Source: Spirochaetia bacterium (GTDB lineage: Bacteria > Spirochaetota > Spirochaetia > CADAEX01). From it: a stretch of 48,528 nucleotides of DNA. Made by a program: the position numbers and the translations under genes. The DNA lies in assembly GCA_017649605.1 (NCBI GenBank), contig JAGCGL010000059.1, positions 1 through 48,528 of the forward strand, read 5' to 3'. The notes beneath the pieces were generated by a model. It made no database searches and was not told the origin of the DNA. It saw only the letters and a list, made by a program, of their open reading frames with translations. Of the stretch, positions 1 to 7,818 are shown piece by piece (the stretch's first letter is position 1; each line of letters opens with the position of its first letter).

Positions 1-495
1 TACAAGCCAAGAAGCTACTACTGCAACCTGTGGAGACAGTACAGCTACTTCAAGGAGCACGGCGAGATGAACTTCACACCTCCTGTACAGATCATCTACT
101 CAATGCAGCAGGCTCTTAAGGAGCACTTCGCAGAGGGCGAGAAGGCTAAGTACAAGAGATTCATGGACATCACAAAGATCATCAGAGAAGAAGCTGCTAA
201 GATGGGCCTCGAGGAACTCCTCGATCCAAAGATCACAACAGGTCTTGTAATCGCTATCAAGTATCCTGAGGACAAGAAGTTCGACTTCAAGAAAGTTCAT
301 GACTACCTGTTCAAAGAGGGAATCACAATCTATCCTGGAAAGATCGGAAATCTGCCTACATTCAGACTCTGCAACCTCGGAGCTAACACACCAGCAGATG
401 TTAAGGCTGCTATGAAAGAGCTCAAGGCCGCACTCAAGGCTTGCGGCGTTAAGGTTCCTATCGCAAAGAAATGCGATTGCAAATGCGGAAAATAA
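1..495 (+). CDS. phnW: 2-aminoethylphosphonate-pyruvate aminotransferase, C-terminal part
   Basis: The frame is open from base 1, so the gene begins upstream; 164 residues are visible. The fragment resembles the C-terminal half of PhnW, a class V PLP aminotransferase that converts 2-aminoethylphosphonate and pyruvate to phosphonoacetaldehyde and alanine. Supporting stretches are FTPPVQIIYSMQQAL, the IYPGK motif and FRLCNLG near the end, all in the order seen in PhnW. The PLP lysine lies upstream and cannot be checked. In treponemes such domains can be fused to a nucleotidyltransferase, which also cannot be seen here. The protein ends in an unusual Cys/Lys-rich tail, KKCDCKCGK. Codon use is strongly biased to AAG, TTC and ATC, suggesting high expression. 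Another class V aminotransferase specificity is possible. Confidence 0.75.
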   Translation, partial: YKPRSYYCNLWRQYSYFKEHGEMNFTPPVQIIYSMQQALKEHFAEGEKAKYKRFMDITKIIREEAAKMGLEELLDPKITTGLVIAIKYPEDKKFDFKKVHDYLFKEGITIYPGKIGNLPTFRLCNLGANTPADVKAAMKELKAALKACGVKVPIAKKCDCKCGK

Positions 496-522
496 TTGAG
501 TAAACCCTAAACTGATGCTCAG

Positions 523-550
523 AGGCAGACTTAACAAGTCTGCCTTTTTT
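523..550 (+). terminator. Rho-independent terminator after phnW
   Basis: A perfect 10-bp stem (AGGCAGACTT at 523-532 with AAGTCTGCCT at 536-545), a 3-nt loop and a following T run lie 28 nt after the PhnW stop codon. It separates phnW from the downstream HAD gene. Confidence 0.9.
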
Positions 551-575
551 ATGCTATAAAGTATCTGGAGATTAT

Positions 576-1382
576 ATGGAACCCACAAGCATTAAAGATA
601 TTGACCCAGCTTTCTGCAAGCGCCTTTCTATTTTCTTTGCAGATATTGACGATACTATAACCACAAAGGGCAAACTGCCGGCCACCACATTCAACGCCAT
701 GTGGGAGCTGAAGGAGAACGGCATAAAGTTTGTCCCTGTGACAGGCCGCCCCGCCGGATGGTGCGACATGATAGCCCGGATGTGGCCGGTGGCCGGTGTT
801 GTGGGCGAGAACGGAGCATTCTACTATTCCTACGACGAGGCAAACCGCAAATTCATACGCCGCTATGTGGACTCGGACGAGAAAAGGGCTGAATCAAGAA
901 AGCGGCTCCAGCATCTTAGGGAGCGGGTGCTCAAAGAGGTGCCCGGCTGCGGGATTGCATCTGACCAGGAGTTCCGCACCGCAGACCTGGCCATAGACTT
1001 CTGCGAGGATGTCAAAAGGCTGCCCCAGGAGCAGATTGATAAAATATGCAGGATTGCGGCAGAGGAAGGGACCACCGCCAAAGTTTCCAGCATCCATGTG
1101 AACTGCTGGTACGGCGACTACGACAAAGTCTCCTGTTTCAACACATTTATAAATGACTTTACAGGAAAAACCCTGGAAGACCTGCAGGAGGAGATTATCT
1201 TTGCCGGAGACAGCCCCAACGACGAGCCTATGTTCAAGGCTCTGCACCACTCCATAGCAGTGGCAAACATAAAGAATTTCCTGAACCAGATCACATACAA
1301 GCCAAGGTACATCACCCAGAAGGAGTCGGGCGAAGGCTTCTGGGAGGCGGTGCAGCTTATTCTAAAGAAGAGGAACAGCTGA
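576..1382 (+). CDS. HAD-superfamily (Cof-type IIB) sugar-phosphate phosphatase
   Basis: This is a 268-residue cytosolic HAD hydrolase. The nucleophile motif DIDDT is near residue 23, motif II (PVTGRP) follows at about 55, a conserved Lys sits near 190, and the metal-binding GDSPND motif is at about 212. The cap lies between motifs II and III, as in the IIB class that includes Cof phosphatases and sucrose/mannosyl-3-phosphoglycerate phosphatases. The likely role is removal of phosphate from a small sugar or cofactor phosphate; the substrate cannot be read from sequence. The start is supported by a GGAG about 7 nt upstream. The next gene begins 4 nt after the stop, so it heads a three-gene operon with the membrane exporter and the helicase. 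Confidence 0.85.
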   Translation: MEPTSIKDIDPAFCKRLSIFFADIDDTITTKGKLPATTFNAMWELKENGIKFVPVTGRPAGWCDMIARMWPVAGVVGENGAFYYSYDEANRKFIRRYVDSDEKRAESRKRLQHLRERVLKEVPGCGIASDQEFRTADLAIDFCEDVKRLPQEQIDKICRIAAEEGTTAKVSSIHVNCWYGDYDKVSCFNTFINDFTGKTLEDLQEEIIFAGDSPNDEPMFKALHHSIAVANIKNFLNQITYKPRYITQKESGEGFWEAVQLILKKRNS

Positions 1383-1386
1383 TAGA

Positions 1387-1866
1387 ATGACTGCAGGCGA
1401 CCTTCTTATAACTGGCCTTTTATCTATAGCCCCAATATCGGAACTCAGGGGAGCGATCCCCTTTGCCCTGGCCAAGGGAATGCCTGTGATCTGGGCCTAT
1501 CTTTTCTGCGTGACTATGAACTTTATGGCCAGCATCCTGGTGCTTATATTCCTTAACACTTTCCACAGGCTGTTCTACCATATCAGTTTATATAGAAGAT
1601 TCTTTGATGCATTCATCGAGAAGGCCCGCAGAAAAGTGGGAGCAACCCTGGATAAATACGGCACCTGGGGCCTTACAGTCTTTGTGGCTGTCCCGCTGCC
1701 TGTAACAGGGGCAATAACCGGCACACTGGGCGCCTGGGTGCTGGGAATGAAGAAACGGCAGATACTTCCTGCTGTTCTGGCCGGTGTGGCCATAGCAGGC
1801 ATCATAGTATCCATAATCGCCTACTACGGAATCGAGGCATTCTCTTTCTTTACAAAGCAAGTGTGA
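1387..1866 (+). CDS. Small multidrug-export family membrane protein (COG2426)
   Basis: A 159-residue integral membrane protein of the Sm_multidrug_ex family (PF06695/COG2426). It begins with the family's typical PISELRGAIPFALAKG segment, followed by a hydrophobic helix at about 31-50, a basic cytoplasmic stretch (ARRKVGATLDKYG, about 80-93), and helices at about 95-115 and 128-150. The loop VPLPVTGAITGTLGAW is also typical. Family members are annotated as putative exporters, but transport function is poorly established. No Shine-Dalgarno precedes the ATG, which lies 4 nt after the HAD stop, so translation is probably coupled. Confidence 0.85.
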   Translation: MTAGDLLITGLLSIAPISELRGAIPFALAKGMPVIWAYLFCVTMNFMASILVLIFLNTFHRLFYHISLYRRFFDAFIEKARRKVGATLDKYGTWGLTVFVAVPLPVTGAITGTLGAWVLGMKKRQILPAVLAGVAIAGIIVSIIAYYGIEAFSFFTKQV

Positions 1867-1870
1867 CACC

Positions 1871-3835
1871 ATGATAGACTTAGAGCATAAACTTAATCCC
1901 CAGCAGGCTCTCACCGCACGAGAGACCGAAGGAGCTTTCCTGGTTATAGCAGGGGCAGGCAGCGGCAAGACCAGGACTATCACCTATCGGATTGCAAATA
2001 TGCTGGACCAGGGGATTCCCCAGTCTGCGATCCTGGCCCTGACATTCACAAACAAGGCGGCAAAAGAGATGGCCGACCGGGTTAAAGAGCTGGTGGGAAG
2101 AAAGCTCCCCATGCTGACCATATCCACCTTCCATGCCTTCGGAGTCAAGGTGCTGCGGGAAAGCATAGCCCACATGGGGTTCAAGGAGAACTTCAGCATC
2201 TACGACCAGACCGACAAGATGGCCCTGATAAAGGAAACTGCCCGTTCCCTCAAAATAGACCCTGCCGAACTGAATCTCTACGACCTTGCAAACCTTTTCT
2301 CCGACATCAAGACCGGACGGGCAGACTGGGATATCGATACCCGGCAGTACCAGCCTATCTACGAAGAATACAACGAGCTTCTGAAGCTCTACAACGCTGT
2401 CGATTTTGACGACCTTATAGTGCTTCCCATAAAACTTTTCAAAGAGCATCCCGAGGTGCTGGAGAAATACCGCAAGCGGTACAGGTACATAATGGTGGAT
2501 GAGTTCCAGGACACCTCTAAGATACAATACGACCTTGTCTATCTTCTGGCCAAGGAGAGCAGGAATATATGTGTGGTGGGAGACGATGACCAGTCTATCT
2601 ACTCCTGGCGTGGAGCCAACTACGAGAACATAGTCCAGTTCGAGAAGGATTTCCCCGAGGTAAAGGAGATAAAGCTTGAGCAGAACTACCGCTCGACAGG
2701 CACTATACTGGATGCGGCAAACAGCATAATTGCACACAACACAAAACGGAAGAAAAAAAATCTGTGGTCCAAGTCTGGAGAAGGCAACCCTATAGTGCTG
2801 TGCTATCTGGACAACGAGATAAAAGAGGCCCAGTTCATTGCCGAGACCATAACTCTGCTGAAGATCCAGGAAGATCTCTCCTATGACAATTTCGGTATTC
2901 TTATAAGGACAAACAGCCTGGCGGCAGCTATCGAGGATGCCCTTCTGATGGAGGGAATACCCTACGCAGTCTCAGGCGGCCAGAGCTTTTTCCAGCGCAA
3001 GGAGATAAAGGATATAATCGCATACCTGCGGGTAATAACAAACCCCGACGATGACATAAGCCTGCTGCGGATAATAAACACACCCCGCCGTGGTATTGGC
3101 AAGAAGGCGCTGGAGCAGATAACAGAGCTGGGGAAAAAAGAAAAGTGCTCTATCTTCGCCGCCCTGCAGAAGCTGGACAAGTACGAAGAGTTCGTGAACA
3201 TGATAACTGCCTATAAAGGCAAATTCCTCTCCGGCAGAAACCTGGCGGCCTCCCTCACCGCACTGGTGGAGGAGATACACTACTGGGACCACCTGGTCAT
3301 GGAATACCAGAAGAACGAGAAAGAAGCCAAGTGGAAGTACAAGAATATCCTTACCTTCATAAGTCTGCTGGACCGGTGGGAGCAGGAGAACGACGGCGAG
3401 GAGAATATTTATTCATATCTCAACAAGATAACCCTGATAACCCGCGACGATGCTCAAGAGAACGAAGGAAGCAAGGTTGGGCTTATGACTATCCATGCTG
3501 CCAAAGGGCTTGAATTCAAGGTTGTGTTCCTGGCCGGCTGTGAGGATGCGATAATCCCACATGCCCGTGCCCTTGAAGAGGATCCTGCGAACATAGAGGA
3601 GGAGCGGAGGCTTTTCTATGTGGCTGTAACCAGAGCCATGAGCAAACTGTATATAACCAGCTGCAAGATGCGTCATCACATGAGGGATTATGTAACCTGC
3701 ATCCCATCCCGGTTCCTTGAGGAAATACCTGCCGAGCTTGTCCAGAACGGGGATGATGAGAATCAGGAACTATCCGAAGAGGCAGAAAAGAGGATGATGG
3801 AACAGTTTGCGAAACTCAGGGAAAAATGGAAATAG
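1871..3835 (+). CDS. pcrA: UvrD/PcrA-type superfamily 1A DNA helicase
   Basis: A complete 654-residue 3'-5' DNA helicase acting in repair and in removing proteins from replication forks. Visible motifs: Walker A GAGSGKT at 28-34, TFTNKAAKEM at 58-67, Walker B DEFQDT at 210-215, motif III GDDDQSIYSWRGA at 237-249, motif IV QNYRSTG at 271-277, LMTIHAAKGLEF in domain 2, and motif VI AVTRAMSKLYI. It is slightly shorter than E. coli UvrD (about 720 residues), mainly because the C-terminal tail is short. The ATG lies 4 nt after the preceding stop codon with no clear Shine-Dalgarno, suggesting coupling. Its stop is only 5 nt from the stop of the convergent DtxR-type gene. Rep and PcrA are close relatives and cannot be fully separated here. 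Confidence 0.93.
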   Translation: MIDLEHKLNPQQALTARETEGAFLVIAGAGSGKTRTITYRIANMLDQGIPQSAILALTFTNKAAKEMADRVKELVGRKLPMLTISTFHAFGVKVLRESIAHMGFKENFSIYDQTDKMALIKETARSLKIDPAELNLYDLANLFSDIKTGRADWDIDTRQYQPIYEEYNELLKLYNAVDFDDLIVLPIKLFKEHPEVLEKYRKRYRYIMVDEFQDTSKIQYDLVYLLAKESRNICVVGDDDQSIYSWRGANYENIVQFEKDFPEVKEIKLEQNYRSTGTILDAANSIIAHNTKRKKKNLWSKSGEGNPIVLCYLDNEIKEAQFIAETITLLKIQEDLSYDNFGILIRTNSLAAAIEDALLMEGIPYAVSGGQSFFQRKEIKDIIAYLRVITNPDDDISLLRIINTPRRGIGKKALEQITELGKKEKCSIFAALQKLDKYEEFVNMITAYKGKFLSGRNLAASLTALVEEIHYWDHLVMEYQKNEKEAKWKYKNILTFISLLDRWEQENDGEENIYSYLNKITLITRDDAQENEGSKVGLMTIHAAKGLEFKVVFLAGCEDAIIPHARALEEDPANIEEERRLFYVAVTRAMSKLYITSCKMRHHMRDYVTCIPSRFLEEIPAELVQNGDDENQELSEEAEKRMMEQFAKLREKWK

Positions 3836-3840
3836 GCAGG

Positions 3841-4209
3841 TTACTCTTTTTTATTCCCGGCTATATACTTTTTAATGGCAGCAAAAGATCTGTCGCTTAT
3901 GACATGCTCTATCCTGCACGCATCCTCCAGGGCAGTCTTCTGATCCACCCCTAAAGCTATAAGCATATCGGAAAGCACCACGTGGCGTTCGTAGATTTTC
4001 TTTGCAATCTGACTCCCCTTCCGGGTCAGGGTTATGGAACCTTTCTCGTCTACGGCAATGCAGTTCTCTTCCTTAAGAATAGAGAGACCCCGGCTTACAG
4101 AAGGCTTCGAGAAGCCCATATCCTCGGCAACATCAATTGCCCGGACAGTATCTTTCTTTCCTTTCAGTATAAGGATTGTCTCCAGATACATCTCGCCAGA
4201 TTCCTGCAT
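3841..4209 (-). CDS. DtxR/MntR/TroR-family metal-dependent repressor
   Basis: A 122-residue protein with the N-terminal winged helix-turn-helix of DtxR regulators (MYLETILILKG, then SKPSVSRGLSILKEENC as the recognition region) and the metal-binding/dimerisation helix. Likely ligands are in EDACRIEH (Cys, Glu, His) plus the His of YERHVVLSD. It has no SH3-like C-terminal domain, so its size fits MntR or a short TroR. The start at 4209 is chosen because AAGGAG lies 7 nt upstream; a longer in-frame reading upstream crosses the divergent guaA start and is not credible. It probably represses manganese or iron uptake genes. The promoter upstream carries a 12-bp palindrome that could be an autoregulatory site. 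Confidence 0.87.
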   Translation of the reverse strand: MQESGEMYLETILILKGKKDTVRAIDVAEDMGFSKPSVSRGLSILKEENCIAVDEKGSITLTRKGSQIAKKIYERHVVLSDMLIALGVDQKTALEDACRIEHVISDRSFAAIKKYIAGNKKE

Positions 4210-4228
4210 ACCTATGCTCCTTATGAAA

Positions 4229-4253
4229 ATTATACCACGGCTTTTATATAAAA
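4229..4253 (-). promoter_or_regulatory. Extended -10 promoter and palindrome for the DtxR-type gene
   Basis: Reading the minus strand, TGGTATAAT (4237-4229) is an extended -10 element, about 20 nt before the start codon. Just upstream, 4242-4253 is a perfect 12-bp palindrome (TTTTATATAAAA) overlapping the -35 region. Metalloregulators of this family often bind such palindromes in their own promoter; that role is inferred only. Confidence 0.55.
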
Positions 4254-4306
4254 ACCAGTTTAAAAAAAATAAAAAATGTGCAAAAATATCGGTATAGGAG
4301 AAACAG

Positions 4307-5284
4307 ATGGCAAGAGAAAGTACAGAACAGCGCGGTCTGGGAAAAGATTGGACAGCTGAGAAATACATTGAGACATCGGTCAAGGAAATAAGAGCACAGG
4401 TGGGAGACGGCAAGGTGCTTCTGGCCCTCTCCGGCGGAGTAGACAGCTCTGTTGTCGCAGCACTGCTGATAAAGGCAATAGGCAAACAGCTTTACTGTGT
4501 TCATGTGAACCATGGACTTCTGCGCAAGGGCGAGCCCGAGCAGGTAGTAGATGTGTTCAAGCACCAGATGGATGCAAACCTGATCTATGTAGATGCAACC
4601 GAGCGGTTCCTTACCAAGCTTGCCGGTGTTTCCGACCCTGAGCAGAAGCGGAAGATAATTGGAAAAGAGTTTATAGATGTGTTTGCCGACGAGGCCAAGA
4701 AGCTGGACGGCATCAAGTTCCTGGCCCAGGGAACTATCTACCCCGACATAACAGAATCTGAAAAAGGGGTAAAAGCTCATCACAATGTAGGTGGCCTGCC
4801 CAAGGAGCTCAACTTCGAGCTGGTGGAGCCAGTGAAGATGCTTTATAAGGACGAGGTACGGGCTGTAGGAAAAGCACTTGGGCTGCCCGACACCATGGTT
4901 TACCGTCAGCCTTTCCCAGGGCCGGGACTTGGAGTGCGGTGCATCGGTGCCATAACCAGAGACAGGCTTGAGGCAGTGCGTGAGTCGGATGCAATCTTAA
5001 GAGAAGAGTTTGCAAAAGGCGGTCTTGCAGGAAAAGTTTGGCAGTACTTTACTATAGTTCCAGATTTAAAGTCCACAGGAATTATTGACGGAAAGAGAAG
5101 CTGGGACTGGCCTGTGATTATAAGGGCTGTGAACAGCACCGATGCCACAGCGGCAACTATAGAGGAGATTCCATATCCGCTGCTGCACCGTATTACTGAT
5201 AGAATTCTCAGCGAGGTGAAGGGGGTCAACAGAGTCCTTTACGACCTGTCTCCCAAGCCAATCTCCACCATCGAATGGGAATGA
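4307..5284 (+). CDS. guaA: GMP synthase, ATP-pyrophosphatase and dimerisation domains only
   Basis: A complete 325-residue protein covering the synthetase half of GMP synthase, which aminates XMP to GMP. The ATP-PPase P-loop SGGVDS is at 42-47, the YRQPFPGPGLGVR segment starts the dimerisation domain, and the canonical C-terminus DLSPKPISTIEWE is intact. The class I glutamine amidotransferase domain of ordinary bacterial GuaA (about 190 residues) is absent. The protein starts with a good Shine-Dalgarno (TAGGAGAAACAG then ATG) and nothing upstream encodes the missing part. It is therefore either the B subunit of a two-protein enzyme, as in archaea, or ammonia-dependent. It is divergent from the DtxR-type gene and followed by tRNA-Ser. 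Confidence 0.9.
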   Translation: MARESTEQRGLGKDWTAEKYIETSVKEIRAQVGDGKVLLALSGGVDSSVVAALLIKAIGKQLYCVHVNHGLLRKGEPEQVVDVFKHQMDANLIYVDATERFLTKLAGVSDPEQKRKIIGKEFIDVFADEAKKLDGIKFLAQGTIYPDITESEKGVKAHHNVGGLPKELNFELVEPVKMLYKDEVRAVGKALGLPDTMVYRQPFPGPGLGVRCIGAITRDRLEAVRESDAILREEFAKGGLAGKVWQYFTIVPDLKSTGIIDGKRSWDWPVIIRAVNSTDATAATIEEIPYPLLHRITDRILSEVKGVNRVLYDLSPKPISTIEWE

Positions 5285-5291
5285 TTTTATA

Positions 5292-5378
5292 GGAAGCGTA
5301 TCGAAGTGGTCATAACGGGCCTGACTCGAAATCAGGTAGCCCCTCTGGGGCTCGAGGGTTCGAATCCCTCCGCTTCCG
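5292..5378 (+). tRNA. tRNA-Ser (anticodon CGA)
   Basis: An 87-nt type II tRNA without an encoded CCA end. The acceptor stem pairs GGAAGCG (5292-5298) with CGCTTCC (5371-5377), with G as discriminator. The anticodon stem CCTGA/TCAGG encloses the loop CTCGAAA with CGA at 5327-5329. A long variable arm (TAGCCCC...GGGGCTC type) and a T arm with GTTCGAATC follow, as expected for serine tRNA. It begins 7 nt after the guaA stop and could be cotranscribed. Confidence 0.95.
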
Positions 5379-5381
5379 TAT

Positions 5382-5678
5382 TTATTTTATAGTGAAGATA
5401 TCGGCGAAGCCGGTGATTGTAAGAACTTCCTTGATATCTTCGCAAACATTGCACAGTTCCATGCTGCCGATCTTGGACATGGTCTTGTGTCCCATAAGGA
5501 ACACTCTGAGTCCTGCAGAAGAGACATAGATAAGATCCTTGAGGTCCAGCACCAGATCTTTTGCGCCATCAAGCTCATTCTTTATAACTGCCTCCAGCTG
5601 GGGTGCTGTAAGGGTATCGAGCCTTCCGCTCAGAGCAAGTGTAAGTTTATCCCCCTCTCTTGTTTTAACAATTTCCAT
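5382..5678 (-). CDS. STAS-domain anti-sigma factor antagonist
   Basis: A 98-residue single-domain STAS protein of the SpoIIAA/RsbV type. The hallmark YVSSAGLRVF segment puts the phosphorylatable serine at 53 or 54. Such proteins bind the kinase/anti-sigma factor when unphosphorylated and release its target. The start at 5678 is preceded by AGGAGG with 6 nt spacing; a longer in-frame version lacks this. It is the last gene of the four-gene operon that starts with an anti-sigma kinase at 7810, lying 10 nt after the STAS-kinase fusion. Phosphorylation by the operon's kinase is likely but inferred. Confidence 0.9.
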   Translation of the reverse strand: MEIVKTREGDKLTLALSGRLDTLTAPQLEAVIKNELDGAKDLVLDLKDLIYVSSAGLRVFLMGHKTMSKIGSMELCNVCEDIKEVLTITGFADIFTIK

Positions 5679-5688
5679 AGTATTCCTC

Positions 5689-6849
5689 CTAGAACATAAG
5701 TGTATCAACAGAATCAAGACGTGTCTCTATCTGATTCTTATAATGTGCAATAAGTTTTCTCCCTTCCTCGGTGTCAAATCCGTTCCTGCGGATAAGACGG
5801 CGCATAAGGCGGGCATAGCCTATTATGGCAGATTTGTTCTCAACTGCCTTCAGCTTATCTGGATCTGTGGTGCCGAAGTAGAGCGGCAGCATCTTTTTCC
5901 AGATAGAAATTGTGGTGTCATAATCGAACCCCTGGAATGCCACAGTAGCAGAGTGGTCGAAGTCGTAGAACCCCACAAATGCATTGTAGATCGAGGCAAA
6001 CTCAAAGAGCGGATTTCCCTGGCACAGGGTATCCATATCGATAAGCAGCACCTCGCCGTTCTGCATCATCACATTCTTTGTGTGGTAGTCGCCGTGGATC
6101 ATATGGTGGTCTACTGGAACTGCTTCCACCAGAGTATGGAGCTTTTCCCATTTTGCGCTGTCAAGATAGTCCTTGAGAAAGTTGACCCAGCCTATCACTA
6201 CAGCACGCTGGTCCGGCATATCCTCGGGTCTTACCTCGGTGGAGTGGATTTTCTTAAGAAGATCCACATAGAGCTCCACATACTTATCCAGGTTCTCGGG
6301 CTCCTCGGCAATAAGCTGAGAGAAGGACTTGGCATTCAGAAGCTCAAAGACTGAGCCGTAGCTGTCCCCTACTTTGGCAACATCATAAGGGATTGCGGTA
6401 GGAATACCCAGCACAAAAGCACGCCGCGCCAGCTCCCGTTCCCGGTGAATATCGGGCAGTGCATCAGCCTTATAGTAGACCTTTACAATGGTGTCTTTAT
6501 CCAGGCGGTAGACCTTGCCGTTGGCCCCCTGCCCTATCACTTCGCATCCTTCGACAGAAAGCTTGCGGTAACCTTTGGAGACAGGAATCATCTCGGTAAA
6601 GCCTGTCATCTCGAAAATCTCGTAGACTGCAGAAGATGCGTTGATGATCTTTAGCTCCGGATACTGCTTCCTGAGCCGCAGAATAACACGGAGTCCAGCA
6701 CTGGATATGTATTCAAGGTTTTCGGCATCAAGTGCCACAGAAGGTGTCTTGCAATCCTTCAGTTTTTCCAGGAGCTCCTCTTCCACAGGGGCTGCATTGC
6801 TGGAATCAATCCGGCCATTAAGCTGTAAATAGAAAATTTCGTCAGCCAA
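5689..6849 (-). CDS. STAS domain fused to aminoglycoside-phosphotransferase-like kinase
   Basis: A 386-residue two-domain protein. Residues 1-95 form a STAS domain with the phospho-acceptor motif ISSAGLRVI (Ser49/50). Residues about 98-386 have the APH/choline-kinase fold: a glycine loop GQGANGK (106-112), a lysine in TIVKVYY (K123), the catalytic loop HGDYHTKN (252-259, with D254 and N259), and a metal-binding D271 in LLIDMD. All key kinase residues are present, so it is probably active on a small molecule or protein. The link to STAS suggests that partner-switching signals control, or are controlled by, phosphorylation. Its start overlaps the end of the upstream hydrolase by 8 nt. Substrate unknown. 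Confidence 0.85.
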   Translation of the reverse strand: MADEIFYLQLNGRIDSSNAAPVEEELLEKLKDCKTPSVALDAENLEYISSAGLRVILRLRKQYPELKIINASSAVYEIFEMTGFTEMIPVSKGYRKLSVEGCEVIGQGANGKVYRLDKDTIVKVYYKADALPDIHRERELARRAFVLGIPTAIPYDVAKVGDSYGSVFELLNAKSFSQLIAEEPENLDKYVELYVDLLKKIHSTEVRPEDMPDQRAVVIGWVNFLKDYLDSAKWEKLHTLVEAVPVDHHMIHGDYHTKNVMMQNGEVLLIDMDTLCQGNPLFEFASIYNAFVGFYDFDHSATVAFQGFDYDTTISIWKKMLPLYFGTTDPDKLKAVENKSAIIGYARLMRRLIRRNGFDTEEGRKLIAHYKNQIETRLDSVDTLMF

Positions 6850-7402
6850 AAACTTCCTCCATAAGAGTCATATATTCACGATAAGCAATTGTATCCTTAA
6901 GATCGGCCAGATACTCTGCTATTGTCCTGTAGTACCACTCCTGCTTTGCAGGATCCTTCTGGTGGAAACACGACCACATCTCTGCTTTACCATACCGTCT
7001 GTAGGCACGGTACAGGGAACGCATGTTGGAAAGCTTATCTCCCATCCACATTATCTTCACTCCCATATCCTTGGTATGCTTGAGCATAAGAAGAGAGTCA
7101 TTCTTTCTCTCCATCCAGGTCTCGGATGCAGGCCTTGGATCAAGCCGGTCCTCGGAATCGCTCTGCACCAGGGCAGAAACACGGGGACCAAACAGCTCCT
7201 TTATAGTCGCAGGCTCAATGCCACAGTCCTCAATAACATCGTGGAGCACACCTGCCGCCATAATATCCTGATCATCAGTTATAGTTGCTATTATAGAGGC
7301 TACTTCGATAGGATGAAGGATATATGGAGTGTTAGTCCTCTTGCGCATCTGTCCCTCGTGAGCTTTTGTTGCAAAGAAAATAGCCTTAGTAAGCATATCC
7401 AT
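6842..7402 (-). CDS. MESH1-like HD-domain (p)ppGpp hydrolase (small alarmone hydrolase)
   Basis: A 186-residue HD-domain protein of RelA/SpoT hydrolase type without a synthetase domain. The metal-binding pattern matches small alarmone hydrolases: H30 in YILHPIEV, H54-D55 in LHDVIED, and D122 in MGDKLSNMR, almost the same spacing as in animal MESH1. Family members cleave pyrophosphate from ppGpp or related nucleotides (MESH1 also acts on NADPH). It lies 6 nt after the anti-sigma kinase gene and overlaps the STAS-kinase gene by 8 nt, so all are coexpressed. This ties a stringent-response-type nucleotide to the switch module. Activity on (p)ppGpp is family knowledge, not shown by sequence alone. 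Confidence 0.85.
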   Translation of the reverse strand: MDMLTKAIFFATKAHEGQMRKRTNTPYILHPIEVASIIATITDDQDIMAAGVLHDVIEDCGIEPATIKELFGPRVSALVQSDSEDRLDPRPASETWMERKNDSLLMLKHTKDMGVKIMWMGDKLSNMRSLYRAYRRYGKAEMWSCFHQKDPAKQEWYYRTIAEYLADLKDTIAYREYMTLMEEVFG

Positions 7403-7408
7403 GGTGTA

Positions 7409-7810
7409 TTATTTCCTCTTGGAAATAGTAAGGATATTCTGATTATCCTTGTACTCGTAGACCATGCTGTCCATGCTCTTCTTGACCATGTAGATACCAA
7501 GTCCGCCAATCTTGCGATCTTCTGCAGACTCTGTGATGTCAGGATCCTCCTTTGCGGTAGGGTCAAAAGGAATACCCGAGTCGACAAGACGGATCACAAT
7601 GCTGTCGCCTGAGGTATCAATCCCAATCTTAACAGTACCCTTTGAATCGGGATAAGCATAGTGAGCAACATTGACAAACAGCTCCTCAAGGGCAACTGCA
7701 AGGGTGACCATAAGCTTCGGATTTGCCTGAGCCTTATCCAGCTCTTCCTCAAGAAATACTATAACTGAGGCAAGCTCGTTAATCTCTGCAGGGAAAATCT
7801 TTTCTGTCAT
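7409..7810 (-). CDS. Anti-sigma factor / serine kinase (HATPase_c_2, RsbW-like)
   Basis: A 133-residue GHKL ATPase-fold protein. The N box EELFVNVAHYAY, the G1 region LVDSGIPFDP and the G2 region GGLGIYMVKK are all present. Such proteins bind a sigma factor or other target and phosphorylate a STAS partner, probably the two STAS proteins encoded downstream. The start at 7810 is chosen because the -10 box ends 8 nt before it; no Shine-Dalgarno exists, so the mRNA is predicted to be leaderless. A start 6 codons earlier (7828) would place the promoter inside the coding region. It heads the operon 7810-5382. Confidence 0.88.
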   Translation of the reverse strand: MTEKIFPAEINELASVIVFLEEELDKAQANPKLMVTLAVALEELFVNVAHYAYPDSKGTVKIGIDTSGDSIVIRLVDSGIPFDPTAKEDPDITESAEDRKIGGLGIYMVKKSMDSMVYEYKDNQNILTISKRK

Positions 7811-7818
7811 ACATATAC

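Noticed and set aside
100-588. Minus-strand ORF of 162 codons opposite phnW
   Set aside because: Runs through the phnW terminator and has no family resemblance.
1880-2737. Minus-strand ORF of 285 codons inside the helicase gene
   Set aside because: Shadow of the pcrA reading frame, whose helicase motifs are complete.
4210-4485. N-terminal extension of the DtxR-type protein to 214 residues
   Set aside because: It would cross the divergent guaA start and encodes a low-quality sequence; the start at 4209 has a clear AAGGAG.
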